Source: Melampsora larici-populina 98AG31
Taxonomy: Eukaryota; Basidiomycota; Pucciniomycetes; Pucciniales; Melampsoraceae
Direction: 5' to 3'
NCBI RefSeq assembly: GCF_000204055.1
Contig: NW_006768769.1
Location: forward strand, 2,411,942-2,475,941
DNA length: 64,000 nt
Shown: piece by piece, positions 22,383-33,400 of the stretch
Numbering within the stretch: position 1 is the first letter of the stretch
How the letters are laid out: each line of letters starts with the position of its first letter
The notes under the pieces: model-generated
Databases searched by the model: none
The model's input: only the letters and a program-made list of their open reading frames with translations
Told to the model about the DNA's origin: nothing
Program-made: the position numbers and the translations under genes

Positions 22383-24010
22383 TGTAGAACTTATAACCCA
22401 ACAAGGGTTATACAGAGCTGGAAGAGGATAATCTACTAATATAAGGACTAGTAGAAGTTGTCTGAGACTGCTCTTCTAAAACAACACAATCAGGAAAGAC
22501 TCTGTTGTATTGAGTACAGATAAGGCACCAGAGAAATATATCTTCACATGTATTTTAACTTCAAAAGCACACTTTGTATTATTATCAACACTGCTATAGT
22601 GTTATTCCCAATTGATAACTAAAGAAATGAGCAATATCTGATTGATATTATTCCCAATAAGTCTTTATGACTATAAAACTAAAGTAAATTTCTCTTTATA
22701 ATTGTAATAAAGGGCATATTTAAGTGACCAGGTACTATTAGAATAAGTTTATAATGATAAACAAAATAATAATGGCGTAAATGATAAAGAAAAAAGGGGA
22801 ACAACAGTCCCAAAACCCTCTCAAAGTATATATAACAATGTACTACAACTTGTACAATGGTCAACAACCTCAAAACCAATCAAATCCGCCCAAAATTCCC
22901 TAAAAAACCCTATGATGACGCAATGTAATGATTTTGTTACTAATAAATGATGTAATTTTCACAGCAAAAAGTGATCAATGACGCAATAATATGATATACA
23001 GCACTTCTTATGATGAATACAGGTGATTTTTTTCCTTGTAAACTAGCTGAAAACCAATTTTTGAGATTACGAATTTTTTCAGATGTGCTCCAATTTTTGA
23101 TTACTAAAGTGCATCTTGTAGCCCACGTGTTACTGATCATTTCTGACACCTATATGACCTACTTCTGATGAGTGATGAGTAAGATATTGAGTTGTGAAGT
23201 TAAGGTTTTGAGCATTACATGTTGACTTGTGACTGTAAATTCGAGATTCACACCAATTCTTTATTTGCCTTATAATGTTTTTCATACACCTCCGCTACTA
23301 TTGATTTAAAGTTTGTACATTATGTAATCCACTCTTCTGCGTTGAATGAGCCATCTACCAACCTATTCTGACGTCATTTGACATATGTAATTAGCTGAAA
23401 ACCTCCATTTTCCACGAAATTCACCCATTTTCTCCACTTTTCGCAGCTGCTACTCTCTTTTTCTTGCTCATGTAATATGACATCATCCTCTATAACCTTA
23501 AAAATCCCGGAAAATCCTCTTGGCAACCTTAAATTCCATTACTACCACTATTACATAACCAAACTACATGTGTACCTCTTGTTTACCAACTTTGAAAAAG
23601 TGCCTTTTCCCTAATAACTTTTGTTTCTCCTTATCAACCTTCAAGATTAAAATTGTCATAGTATAATATAATGTTGTTCTTTCATATTCTAACCTCATAA
23701 TACCCATGACTTTATTTTTACTAACCTAAAAAACCTTTTTCCAACCTATGTACCTATAATTTTGAATTTTTCTTATGTTTTTCTTTCTTTCTTTTTGTAA
23801 TGAGTTTGTAAGTAAACTATAATGATCTTAATGAATAATGTGAAATGAAATGATGTAATGTTAACCTAATGACCAATACATAAGCCTACAAGAGCTTCAA
23901 TTGATCTAAAAACCCCCATTTCGAATTTTCTTTCCTGCTGAATCCTGCTAATAAACTGGTAAACTGCTAATTGTGAATTTTTTAATTGATCCCATAAATT
24001 GATCACCACA
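22383..24010 (-). repeat. 5' LTR of the gag-only element
   Basis: 1628 bp, TG...CA on the minus strand, colinear with 17506-19456 but without the two MITEs. The LTR directly abuts a coding remnant of a membrane protein gene at 24011. Confidence 0.85.
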
Positions 24011-25130
24011 ATGGTAGAGTTTAACAATTGGAATAGTAAAGATGGAGCCATGACAACCCCAGGAAGATGTGTCATGAGAGCTGATCCAATCCTCCAGTAC
24101 AATCTATCAAGTCGAGATAGTGAGCCTATAGCGGCATATATGACAGTCTTATAAGAATAAAGTCGCTCACTTGTCCATACACGCTGCACTAAAGCTCTAA
24201 AATACAATCACACCAATTTGAGAGCCAATGGTAAGAAAGATGACAACAGTAGATCTTGACAAGAATCCTGTAAAAACAAATTTGAAATTGATATCATCAG
24301 CTCTCGACACATCTCGCCAGTCATACCGGATTGGATTTCAGGGCGCACACAACTCTTCCTCTAACTATTGCCAGATTGCCAAGGTGCATTCAAGGTTAGG
24401 TGCACAGCTCTTGTCCTCACACAGAAGCAAAATTGTCCAAAGCTTGCATAGCAAGACCTGGACTGTGAAAATGTAGAACTTTGAAACAATGAATTGCATC
24501 AGTAGGGATCCTTCTACACTCTGGGAGACAATCTTGATATGATAAGTCTCATCCTTCTCACAATTGCTAATGGGGCCGCTAAAACAATCCAAGTCCTGCA
24601 CCAGGCAACATTGTTTGAAGAGAGGTGGCCCATATTCTTGAGAACCACGTCATGCTTCATCAGAAGGCTCGCAAGACAAATGCTTCAAAAATCATGGTGA
24701 TCCTTCCATGACTTGGATGCTTCCTTTAGTGCAGACATAAGACGTCTAACGGAGTAGTTCAAGTCATTGAAAATGGAGACCAAGTGGATGGTCCAATACA
24801 ATGTCACCACAATCGCAGAGACAATCCAAGAAATCCACAAGCTGTTGTCAAGAAAGGGTGTAAGAATGCAAGACAATCTTGTATTCTTCTTGCCGTGAAC
24901 ATCACAAAGACTACATTGATGCTAACAGCAAAAAGAGATGAAGAGCATCAGGTATCAATGCTAGCATGACCAAAAGTGCGTTGACACACAGCATTGAGGA
25001 CAATGTATATTTTTTCAAGAGAAAGTTGCAAGGCCACAAACCAAGCATGTGCTAATGCCCATCCCAAACTCCAAATACCTAAAGATGAGCTGCAAATGTT
25101 GGCTCAAAAATGTCAGGGCTCTTAGACAAT
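24011..25130 (-). pseudogene. Remnant of a multi-pass membrane protein gene related to the 48.2-50.1 kb gene
   Basis: Minus-strand exon-like pieces read as membrane protein. The segment 24876-24685 (LDNSLWISWIVSAIVVTLYW, then RRLMSALKEASKSWKDHH) lines up with exon 5 of the 7TM gene (YNSLLVIIPVYATIQAISWA, then LLQTLSDASQNWQKIH). A second piece, 24207-24011, is hydrophobic and leads straight into the LTR of the gag-only element, which has cut off the 3' end. Stops and frame changes separate the pieces. Homology is by eye and only moderate. It may be a different member of the same family. Confidence 0.4.
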
Positions 25131-25412
25131 ATGTCTTACACAATAGTTGTGAACTGACAGAGATAAACAGCTTTTATGTACTCACAGAAGCCATATAAAT
25201 TCCATGAATGGAATTGTGAGATGATTATGACATAGCAATAAGTTGTGAGTGAAAGCCTCAGTGCTGAATCAATTGTGAAAGTTACATATGCAATGTAAGA
25301 CCTATGGTCATTACATTACACATAGATCAAAATCACCTAATACTTAATACTTAGACTTAAGGATGTCTTTCATTTATATACTTTGTTTTCAAACTTCACG
25401 CCTGGTTCCTTA

Positions 25413-25557
25413 GGGCACGTTCACTTAAGGAATTTCTGACCAGAAATCACATTCTGTAAATTTTTTAATCCAAAAATGAAACATGCACCACCAAATAGAT
25501 GCTTTAAATTCTGCAGAATGTGATTTCTCACCAGAAATTGCTTAATTGAACATGCCC
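25413..25557. mobile_element. 145-bp Tourist-like MITE (PIF/Harbinger type)
   Basis: The ends are GGGCACGTTCA and TGAACATGCCC with long subterminal complementarity (CCAGAAATCACATTCTG and its complement). The 3-bp direct repeat TTA flanks it (25410-25412, 25558-25560). TTA/TAA targets and GGGC-type termini fit PIF/Harbinger MITEs. It interrupts the left inverted arm, dating it after that arm. Confidence 0.85.
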
Positions 25558-25715
25558 TTAGTGATCTGGGACTGAATTTCCCACCTCATATCCTTTGGAA
25601 CCAGGTATGCTCATTTTCTCTTTTCATTTTCTCTTACTTTGTTGGATAGTAGTGGCTATGATCCTGAGTGATCTGGGACTGACTTTCCCACCTCATATCC
25701 TTCGGAACCAGTCAT

Positions 25716-26174
25716 CTATACTGGACTCATCTGTTGGTTTGAAATACATAAAGTCTCTTGGGTTCTAGAAAACCCGGAGAGTAGCCGTATCAGTCCTGAC
25801 GGGAGACAACTGTACAGCTTTCTGTACAGCGTGTCTTGCAGCGTGTCTTGATCTGAAGCCTGAAGTACCCCTGCATTTGTCCGACTCGCAGTCGACTCCT
25901 CCAAGTTCGTCACTATTGTCACCTCCCTCGTCACTTCCCATTCATGCTTTTCAAAAACATCGCCAACCGCTTGAAATCGATCCCAGCTGTATGGGACAAT
26001 CTTCAATTTGAAGATTTCGTCAAGTTCTGCCTGGTCAGCAGTGACCTGATAAAGCGCGCAGGACGTGGGCTCAGTCTGACCAAGAATGATTATCATTAGT
26101 TGTTGGTTTGTCTTTCTGTTGGATCGATTGATGGAACGGTTATTGAACGGTTGATTTTTATAAAACACTAACAT
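25716..26174 (-). CDS. Unrecognised ORF inside the inverted-arm region
   Basis: A 152-codon minus-strand frame. Its 3' end lies in the left arm. The product has no motif I recognise (central part FEKHEWEVTREVTIVTNLEE). It may be a chance frame. Confidence 0.2.
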   Translation of the reverse strand: MLVFYKNQPFNNRSINRSNRKTNQQLMIIILGQTEPTSCALYQVTADQAELDEIFKLKIVPYSWDRFQAVGDVFEKHEWEVTREVTIVTNLEESTASRTNAGVLQASDQDTLQDTLYRKLYSCLPSGLIRLLSGFSRTQETLCISNQQMSPV

Positions 26175-26569
26175 CGAGTATGAAATGATTATGACAAGAT
26201 CATCATACTTTTGGTTTGTTTAATCGATCGATCATTTCAAACCCTCAAATCGGGTTTAAATGATCGAAATACTCAAATCAAGATCGTTCTGTTGTGTTTC
26301 TTTTAAATCAAACGGTAATTGCCAGAAAAATAGATTCTTTGATTTATTATTGATGCCTCACAAGTAGTATTGGGTAGTCCATCTAAGAATTCAACTTAGC
26401 TATCTTCTAAGATAAAGAGGAAAAGTTTTTCAATGAAGAAGTGAAAGTTTCCAAAAAAGTGACTATCAGACTTTGCATCCCTGGGATGCATCTTACATTC
26501 TTGAGATGCATCTCTGTTGGTGCTTGTGTCTGCGGGTAGTGGTGTCTCTCAGTGTCTACTCGGTACTTA

Positions 26570-26632
26570 GTCTCTTGGTTGTCTCCCGGTCGTCTATTGT
26601 CTCCCGGTCGTCTATCGTCTCCCGTGAAGACT
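26570..26632. repeat. Short tandem repeats (GTCTCCCGGTCGTCTAT type)
   Basis: A phrase of about 18 bp, TTGTCTCCCGGTCGTCTA, is repeated with small changes three times. Next to it (26475-26515) lie imperfect GATGCATC-centred palindromes. Confidence 0.6.
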
Positions 26633-27639
26633 GATACGCTTACGCTCCCAGAAAACCCTGTCCCGCTGTGCTTCACAGCGTCCCGTTTGTCACGTTCTCG
26701 AGTGAAGGATATACAATCCTTACATGCAATGCCAGACCTAAGAAATCATTGGCAAGAAAGGTAAAGTAGCAGGATGTAGGACACAAGTCAGCCTCAGCTT
26801 CAAGATCGTATGACACCTACCAAGACAGACAAAACACTTACCAAACCAATACATACCCTGCACTTCAAAGCATTTTGGCCTCTGTGTAAAACTGTAGACA
26901 TAGCGGCACATGAAGGTCAGTAGAAGAGGTTGTACCACCAAGATATATTTGGAAGGAGATCTTGAAGTTGGTGCTACCCCAATAGTTGATGACCGCAGAG
27001 ATCACATAGATGACGCTGGACACCAACTCTGTCAGCGGAATGAGAATACTTGATCTATTTGGAAAGATAAGTCGTTGAAGTTTCTAAAAATCAAACATCA
27101 CAGCAAGTAACATTAAGACAGTCACCCATAGAGTTTGGGTACACTTCAATGAACACTACCTTACTTTCTTGTGAGCCAATCCGGCGGACTAAATAGAATT
27201 TTTTACTGCAATCTGTACCTCCCTTGCAAATTGGTATAGATATTTGTAAGGTTCAGGTAACCTTCACTGCGATACTTTGGACAGGAGACTGTGAGAACAC
27301 AGCCAGAGGTTCCTAGAACCCAAGAGATCCAATCTGTATTTCTAATACCAACAAGAACACACTGGTTCCAAAGGATAGAGGGTGTGAGATTAGTCCCAAT
27401 ATCTCTTCTGGACTATAAGATGACTAATAAAGAGAAATTGAAATAGAAAAGAGAAATATCCCTACCTGGTTCCAAAGGATAGAGGGCGCGAGATTAGTCC
27501 TGATATCTCTCAAGGAACCAGTCAATGAATGTGAATGAAAATCAACTATAAGAGAGTTGAGCTTAAGTCTAAGTGTTAATATTTGAGTATGTATATATGT
27601 GTATGTGATTGTGTGGTTGTGTAATGACCACAGGTCTTA

Positions 27640-29092
27640 TAATATTATGGCTAAACAGCTGAAGATGATGATTCCTCTCAAGACGACAAAGCATATCAAG
27701 AGCGTCAGAGCCCAGGTGGGAAAGTGAGGTGTTATCAGTTGTCTCTACCAGCAAAAACAAGTTGAATGAAATGTCAGCAATGCTTGATAGCAAGATTGAC
27801 ACTATTGCCAAAACATTGGTTGACTCACAGCCAACTCAAGCTGTACAGCAAACAGATTGGCGACTGGTGCCACGTCATAGGACAATTGGATTTGTGAGAT
27901 TGGTGGCCCAAGAGGAGGATAGAATTGCATTTCTTGCGTGTGAGGTGGGTACAGAAATTCCTTGTCAACCTGCTTCTAAAGAATGAAACCAAAAACAATT
28001 GAGATGGACGGGGTGTTGTGATGATGGTATACGGGTGGACGCCCAGAGCCAAGGTCACTGTTTGTTTTGGTCCACAAAGTGTCTTCACAAACAAGAAGTT
28101 TGACTTTTCACAAAAGCTCCAGCATTGAATATAAGGTAACGGAGCTATCCCAATGAGGTGCCTTACTCTCATAATAAAGCTCCACACCACATTGCCAGCA
28201 GAGTAAGCTCCCGGGATTAAGTTTCCTTGACAATTGTTTGATCAGTGTCACTTGGGATCAAGAAGGAAGCAAGGTTGTTGCCTAGCTGAATATATCAGTT
28301 ATTGGAGTTGTTCTGGAAAGCATGGGACACCATGACTGAGCGGCAGAAAAATTGATGTCTGAACGCAGCCAAAGTGGTGCTTGTTGTAGACTGGGTGATA
28401 ATTTGAGTGATCTGCTCTACTCAGGACCTGCGGGTGTAATGCCCAATCCGCGGAAGAATTCAACGGGAACAGGACTGTATTTGGAGTTTTTGTCCAATTC
28501 ACTGTAAGGCCAACAGTGTTCAACAAGAATGATTTTGAAAACAAAAGGAAAATGAAAATATGAAGAGACCAATTTTGGATGAGATATCAGTGTTGCTTTT
28601 GCAGAGAATCATTTTGAGAATTAAGTTGGAAATGTGAATATGAGTATTGATAAGAGAGATTGTATGATTGTGTACAAGTCCAAAGCAAGTGTGAGGATAC
28701 AAGACAAATGACCTTCCAACGTTCAAAAGTGTTGTCTTTGACCTTTTGAAATGGCATCTTTGACTTTGAACATCAATGCATATCCACCGTTAACCACCTT
28801 TAGTGATGCTCAAGACTTCCAAATGGCATCTTTGACTACAAATATCAATGCCAAACGGCATTAACCACCTCTAGTGGGGCCCAGGACACTCAAAACCACC
28901 TTCAGTGGCATGTAAAACTCCCCAAAGATGCCCAGTCAGGCCACTTTTAGTGGCCGACGGGTGTGATGGGAACGCATGTAATTATTGATTGGAAAACTAA
29001 TGAATCCTGATAGCCCATTCCAAAATTTGCAATGATTGTTTGCAACCTTTTGATTGGTCTGTGAGGTGAAGGATGTAAAATTAACAACTATG
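27640..29092. other. No confident gene; diverged direct repeats at 28750-28890
   Basis: Short frames on both strands (27729-27986 plus; 28190-27825 and 28544-28299 minus) give no recognisable domain. A unit of about 70 bp beginning AATGGCATCTTTGACT is present at about 28750 and again at about 28825. CACCTYYAGTGG words recur up to 28960. Confidence 0.4.
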
Positions 29093-29373
29093 TATTACTT
29101 TTGCTAAAATGCTTGGCCCAATCGAGACAAAATAAAAACAAATTTCACCGCAGCAGTCACAACACAGCAGAGAGAAAAAAGTTTTAAAGGGTGCTGTCTC
29201 TTCAGCTGTGGTGTGAGTTGCGACCTCCTTCCCATTCTGCTGGTCTATCACCCACCTCTATATAGTCTCTAGTTCACCATCACCTTGCCACCTCTTTCTT
29301 TGCACACTCTTGCAAGATGAGCTTGTGAAACTATTGAAACTATTGGTAAGTCACTCTACGTGTTACGTTATAA

Positions 29374-29568
29374 ATGCCTCTTATTCATTTCCTCTTGCTG
29401 TGCTTTCTAAAAACCTTTTCATATTGTTTGATTCAGATGACCATCCTCACATCAACACAGTCCAATATTGATGATTGGATTGCCTGGCTTTTCCTCACCA
29501 TCACCTCATTGGCTCTTCTTTCCCACACTCTTGCAGCTCAACCAGGAAAGCAGTCATCTGATATGTGA
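29374..29568 (+). CDS. Short hydrophobic ORF inside the outer TIR element
   Basis: 64 codons, with a hydrophobic first half and a second hydrophobic stretch (IAWLFLTITSLALLSHTLA). A TATA-like sequence (CTATATAGTC) lies about 110 bp upstream. It may be chance. No family recognised. Confidence 0.15.
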   Translation: MPLIHFLLLCFLKTFSYCLIQMTILTSTQSNIDDWIAWLFLTITSLALLSHTLAAQPGKQSSDM

Positions 29569-30316
29569 AACTTCTCTCTACACTGTTCCTCATACATTGA
29601 TAACGAGTATTTGTTAAGAATTGAAAAAAAGAAATGATATTGAAGCTTTTATGGATCTCATAACTGCTATGCTAATCTGAGAAAAAGGGCAAGTTGAATC
29701 AGATGTATCTTACATATCTTCAACTTGTCCAGTACCGAGATCTTCTGAATAACAAAAGTATGAGATTGAATATCTTATGAAAGATATTCAAAATGTGAGT
29801 GAGTTTTCAAGGTAAGTGAGACTTTCAGAGTCATTGATTGGTTATGAACAATATCAAAACCAATCAGTTTCCGATTGATCCTCCTATGAGATCATCCTAT
29901 GATTTCAAGTTTAAAACAATCTCAGATCTCTTATGAGGGCAATAAAAGTTAAACTAAGAACTTATCGGGTTTGAACAAGTCATCCAAACCCATTCAATTT
30001 GTCTGTGGTCCTATGAATGAGATGAAAAATGATCTCAGTTTTCTCAAAGACATTCAAAATCCAAAGATCAACTGGTTTTGCTCGGTCAAAACCAATCAAC
30101 CTTCCTTTGTTCCTATGGAAGAGATTGGAAACAATCTCAGCTCTCTGATGTAATCTAGAGACTGATTTTTTTAACAAGATCAAAATCAATTGATTTGCTT
30201 GTGATTCTATGAAGATGATTGAACCGATCTCAATTTTCACATCAATCTTATCTAGAATTTCTTGATTCTGGTTCCTATACAATGACATCTGCTCTAACTA
30301 CAATTCATCTACTATA

Positions 30317-30469
30317 GCGGTACACAAATATGAAAACCGTATGAAAAACCCGCATGAAAAATCCGCATGAAACCCCATGGTTTTTTTAAGTTTCCCCGCA
30401 AAGACCAAAAAAACCATGCGGGTTTTCTCCATACAGTTTTCCCATACAGTTTTGATATTTGTGTACCGC
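30317..30469. mobile_element. ~153-bp MITE with GCGGTACACAAATAT ends
   Basis: GCGGTACACAAATAT at 30317-30331 is repeated inverted at 30455-30469, and the inner parts also pair (AAACCATG with CATGCGGGTTTT-like phrases). TA lies outside both ends, one base offset on the right, fitting a TA target. Confidence 0.75.
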
Positions 30470-33400
30470 TTATGAACAATCTAGCTTGTTAATCCAGATG
30501 TAAAGCTCTTATAAGCTGCCTTCTGGATTGGTTCAACTGGATTTGACCTAGATGATGTAACTTGTGATCTCCGGACATCAAACTTCAACACATACTTCAA
30601 ACTCAATCGGGTTCAACTCGGGACAGTGTAGTGGTAGGTATTGGAGGAGGATACCTAAAGATGATATTAGGGATTATCAGTAAGATGAATGAGATGCATT
30701 GAAGAGAGAAATGGGAGGAAATGCAGCAATCAAGTGTATCTTTTTGCTTACAGATATCAGCAATCAATTGTACACAATGGATAGATGAATTAGTTGAGTT
30801 GAGTGAGCAAAATGAAGTCATCGACAGGGATTTGAAGGATATGAAAAATTATTGGTGGCAGCGGGGTAATCAAAAGGATGGAACAGATGGGAGCTCAAGC
30901 GCACCCTACTTTTTTCTCTCTGCTGTGTTGTGACTGCTGCGGTGAAATTTGTTTTTATCTTTTCTTGATTGGGCCAACCCTGGGCCAGTTACGCCTCTGT
31001 TGCGTGCTGCGGAGCGTGGCGTAACGGTTTTGTGGCCCCGTAGCGTTACAAAGAAGCGGGGCACTTGTTACGGGGCTGCAGTTAAGCTACAAGGCCCCGT
31101 GATATGTTTATTTTTTTTGTTACGCTAACAACGGTAACAGTAGCTCCCAGGGACCGCTTATTAACGGTGTAGCGGTCCCGGATCCATCTTTTCTGCCCTA
31201 ATCCCAATCGGGCAAAGGGTTTCGTAGCTTGTCTCCACCATTCCTCATATCGTACTAAAACACACATCCATCCCTCCAATTCCTCATCGTTCATATCCCA
31301 AAGGAGCTCTAATAACTTCCCAACGAGGCAAATCAATATGATTTGGTTTGTTCGAGACCAGGCAGGGGAACTGCATAGAGACAGCCACTATCCTGGGTTC
31401 CGAAGAGTACGTCCTTTCTGAGTTGTCTTCATCCCCTTCCTAAGTTTTCTCACTTTACTCGTTCACTTACACTTACTTTCATCGTCCAATTTCTTTCTAT
31501 TAGTTACTCTTACCACCGTTCATTTTTCTAAATAATTCAAAGTCACATCCTCCGCTTCCCATCAGAAATCATACTTTGAGATCAATCAATATGCGATCCT
31601 CCTCGATTGCTTCTGAAACACCTTCCAGACCAACTAGTACTCGTACCAGAAATCCGGTCATCCACCCAGGAATGGTATCACCATCAATTGATAGTCGACG
31701 CCGGCTTTCTATTACTTCGGACCAAGTTCAACCTCAATCCTCAAGAAACAAACGTAAATCAGCTGCTAACAAATCTGTGGATCAATCCGATAACGCTTCC
31801 GACTCCTCGGTAGTCTGTTTGAAGCCTGCCTGTACCAAGAAGAAGAAGTCTAGCTCCCAACAAACAAAGAATAAAGGACCCTCACAAGGCCAGGTAGGTA
31901 GTTTTGTTTGTTTTCATTTTCAACATATGTGATCTGCCCATTACTAATACTTGCTCAATGGCATTTCACAGCACATTGATACTAATGTCACGAGATCGAT
32001 GTTACGTGCTGATTCCAAAGAAGACGAAGTTGTTGTCACGACTCGCAAAAGACACAAGCCAGACGCAGAGTCAGCAGACAGTACTGACGAGTTGGCTCAA
32101 CTGAAGGCCTACTTCTTACCTCCGACACACTGACACAATGATGTAAGTCATCTATTTTCTCAATAGAACTTGAAGGTATTACTTTTTGTCTCTAAGTGTC
32201 GCTTTGGTGTATGACTTTCTACTTTTAGGACCCATCGAAGCCACCCTTATTGTATGTGTGTCGTTTCTGCCACAGGGACGAAAAACACCCAGTTCGTGTC
32301 AGCTTAAGCAACTTGACAGGCAATCTTTGGTCTCACCGCAATGGATACACTGCCACGGGCCAATCTGACAAAGGCTGTCCGGGAAGACTCAAGGCAAAGG
32401 AAGACAAGAGCTTTGGAATCCCTCTTTCCATTGCAGAGCGACGGCTCTCTGAGAAGGCCAAGGTTGAACCACTCGATGGCTTTGTCACCACCACCCCTGG
32501 CAGCAAATTCAACAATGTTACATTCAATCAAATGGCAAGCACTTGGTTGATCCGACATGCGCTTCCTTGGAACCGAGTGGAAGATCGAATTCTCAGAGCT
32601 ATGGTACAGTACCTTCGCAACGATGCCAAGCTTTACGGTCGCAAATGGGTTGCTACCAAAGCAAAACAGATCAACAGGTCTTTAAAGTCAAATGTTTTTC
32701 AAGAACTCAAGGTAAGTCATGTTTCTCTCAATATTCAGCTCAGGTTTGTTACATTAAACTGAAATTGTTTTGTTGCATGGCTTTGTACATTTCAGCAACT
32801 GACCTCCCGGTTTAACCTCGTACACGACGGCTGGACAAGCAAAGGCAACCGTCATGGATTCATAGGCGCTTTGGTAACATTCATCGACCCCAAATGGACT
32901 TATCATGTACGTCATGTGGGCTTGAAGGTCGTCGCGTGGCACCATCATGGCCCATGGCTGGCCGAGCCAATTGTCAATCTCCTGGTGAAGAATGGTATAC
33001 ATGAAAAGATGAGTGTTCAATTTTAATTCATAATCACAAATGTAATAATCAAAGCTGACATTGTTATTTTGTTTGTTTCACATCCTCTGCCAGACCACTG
33101 ACTCGGGATCAAACAACAAGACTATGGCGCAAGAAATGCATCAGCAGTTTTCTTTGCAACCTCAGTCAGAAGGATCGAAGTATCAATGGAATCCGGACAT
33201 GATGCACATTTTTTGCTTTTGCCATAAGCTCGCGTTGATTGTCAACGCGGGCTTGGCTGAGCTGGGTGTTAAGGCTCCCCCACCTGCTAAAGTTAAGTCA
33301 GCAGCTCGGGGGCATTTTCCAATCATTGGGACGATTGAAGAAGAGGACAAAGATTTAGTAGAAGGTGAAACCCAACCTACTTCCGCTGATGACGACCACC

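Larger units (their letters stand above)
17506..24010 (-). mobile_element. Gag-only LTR retrotransposon (TR-GAG/LARD-like), minus-strand orientation
   Basis: Two long direct repeats (17506-19456 and 22383-24010) start TGTAGAACTTATA and end ACCACA on the plus strand, so on the minus strand they run TG...CA. Between them lie 2.9 kb with a single gag-like gene (21609-19879) and no protease, reverse transcriptase or integrase. A purine tract abuts the 3' LTR and a primer-binding-site-like sequence follows the 5' LTR. The LTRs are clearly diverged (visible substitutions and indels every few tens of bases), so the insertion is old. No convincing target duplication remains (gacgg on the left, atggt on the right). 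It would need enzymes from another element to move. Confidence 0.85.
25296..27639. mobile_element. Region bounded by a pair of ~327-bp inverted arms
   Basis: The left arm 25296-25769 begins TAAGACCTATGGTCATTAC and the right arm 27639-27313 begins TAAGACCTGTGGTCATTAC on the opposite strand. The similarity runs through CTTAGACTTAAG and CTGGTTCC...GGAACCAG to a shared CTTGGGTTCTAG. The left arm is 474 bp, but removing the 145-bp MITE and its 3-bp TSD leaves 326 bp against 327 bp on the right. This is either a 2.3-kb long-TIR transposon or two inverted copies of one repeat. No target duplication or transposase was recognised. The 1.5-kb interior includes membrane-protein-like remnants (about 27060-26760, minus). 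Confidence 0.6.

Noticed and set aside
17501..24015. Target duplication for the gag-only LTR element
   Set aside because: The flanks are gacgg and atggt, which do not match. A 4-bp CCRT reading on the minus strand is too weak to claim.
25716..26174. Transposase inside the inverted-arm region
   Set aside because: The 152-codon frame has no DDE or other transposase motif and partly overlaps the arm.
30721..30933. 70-codon plus-strand frame
   Set aside because: It runs into the inverted arm of the outer TIR element and shows no conserved motif.
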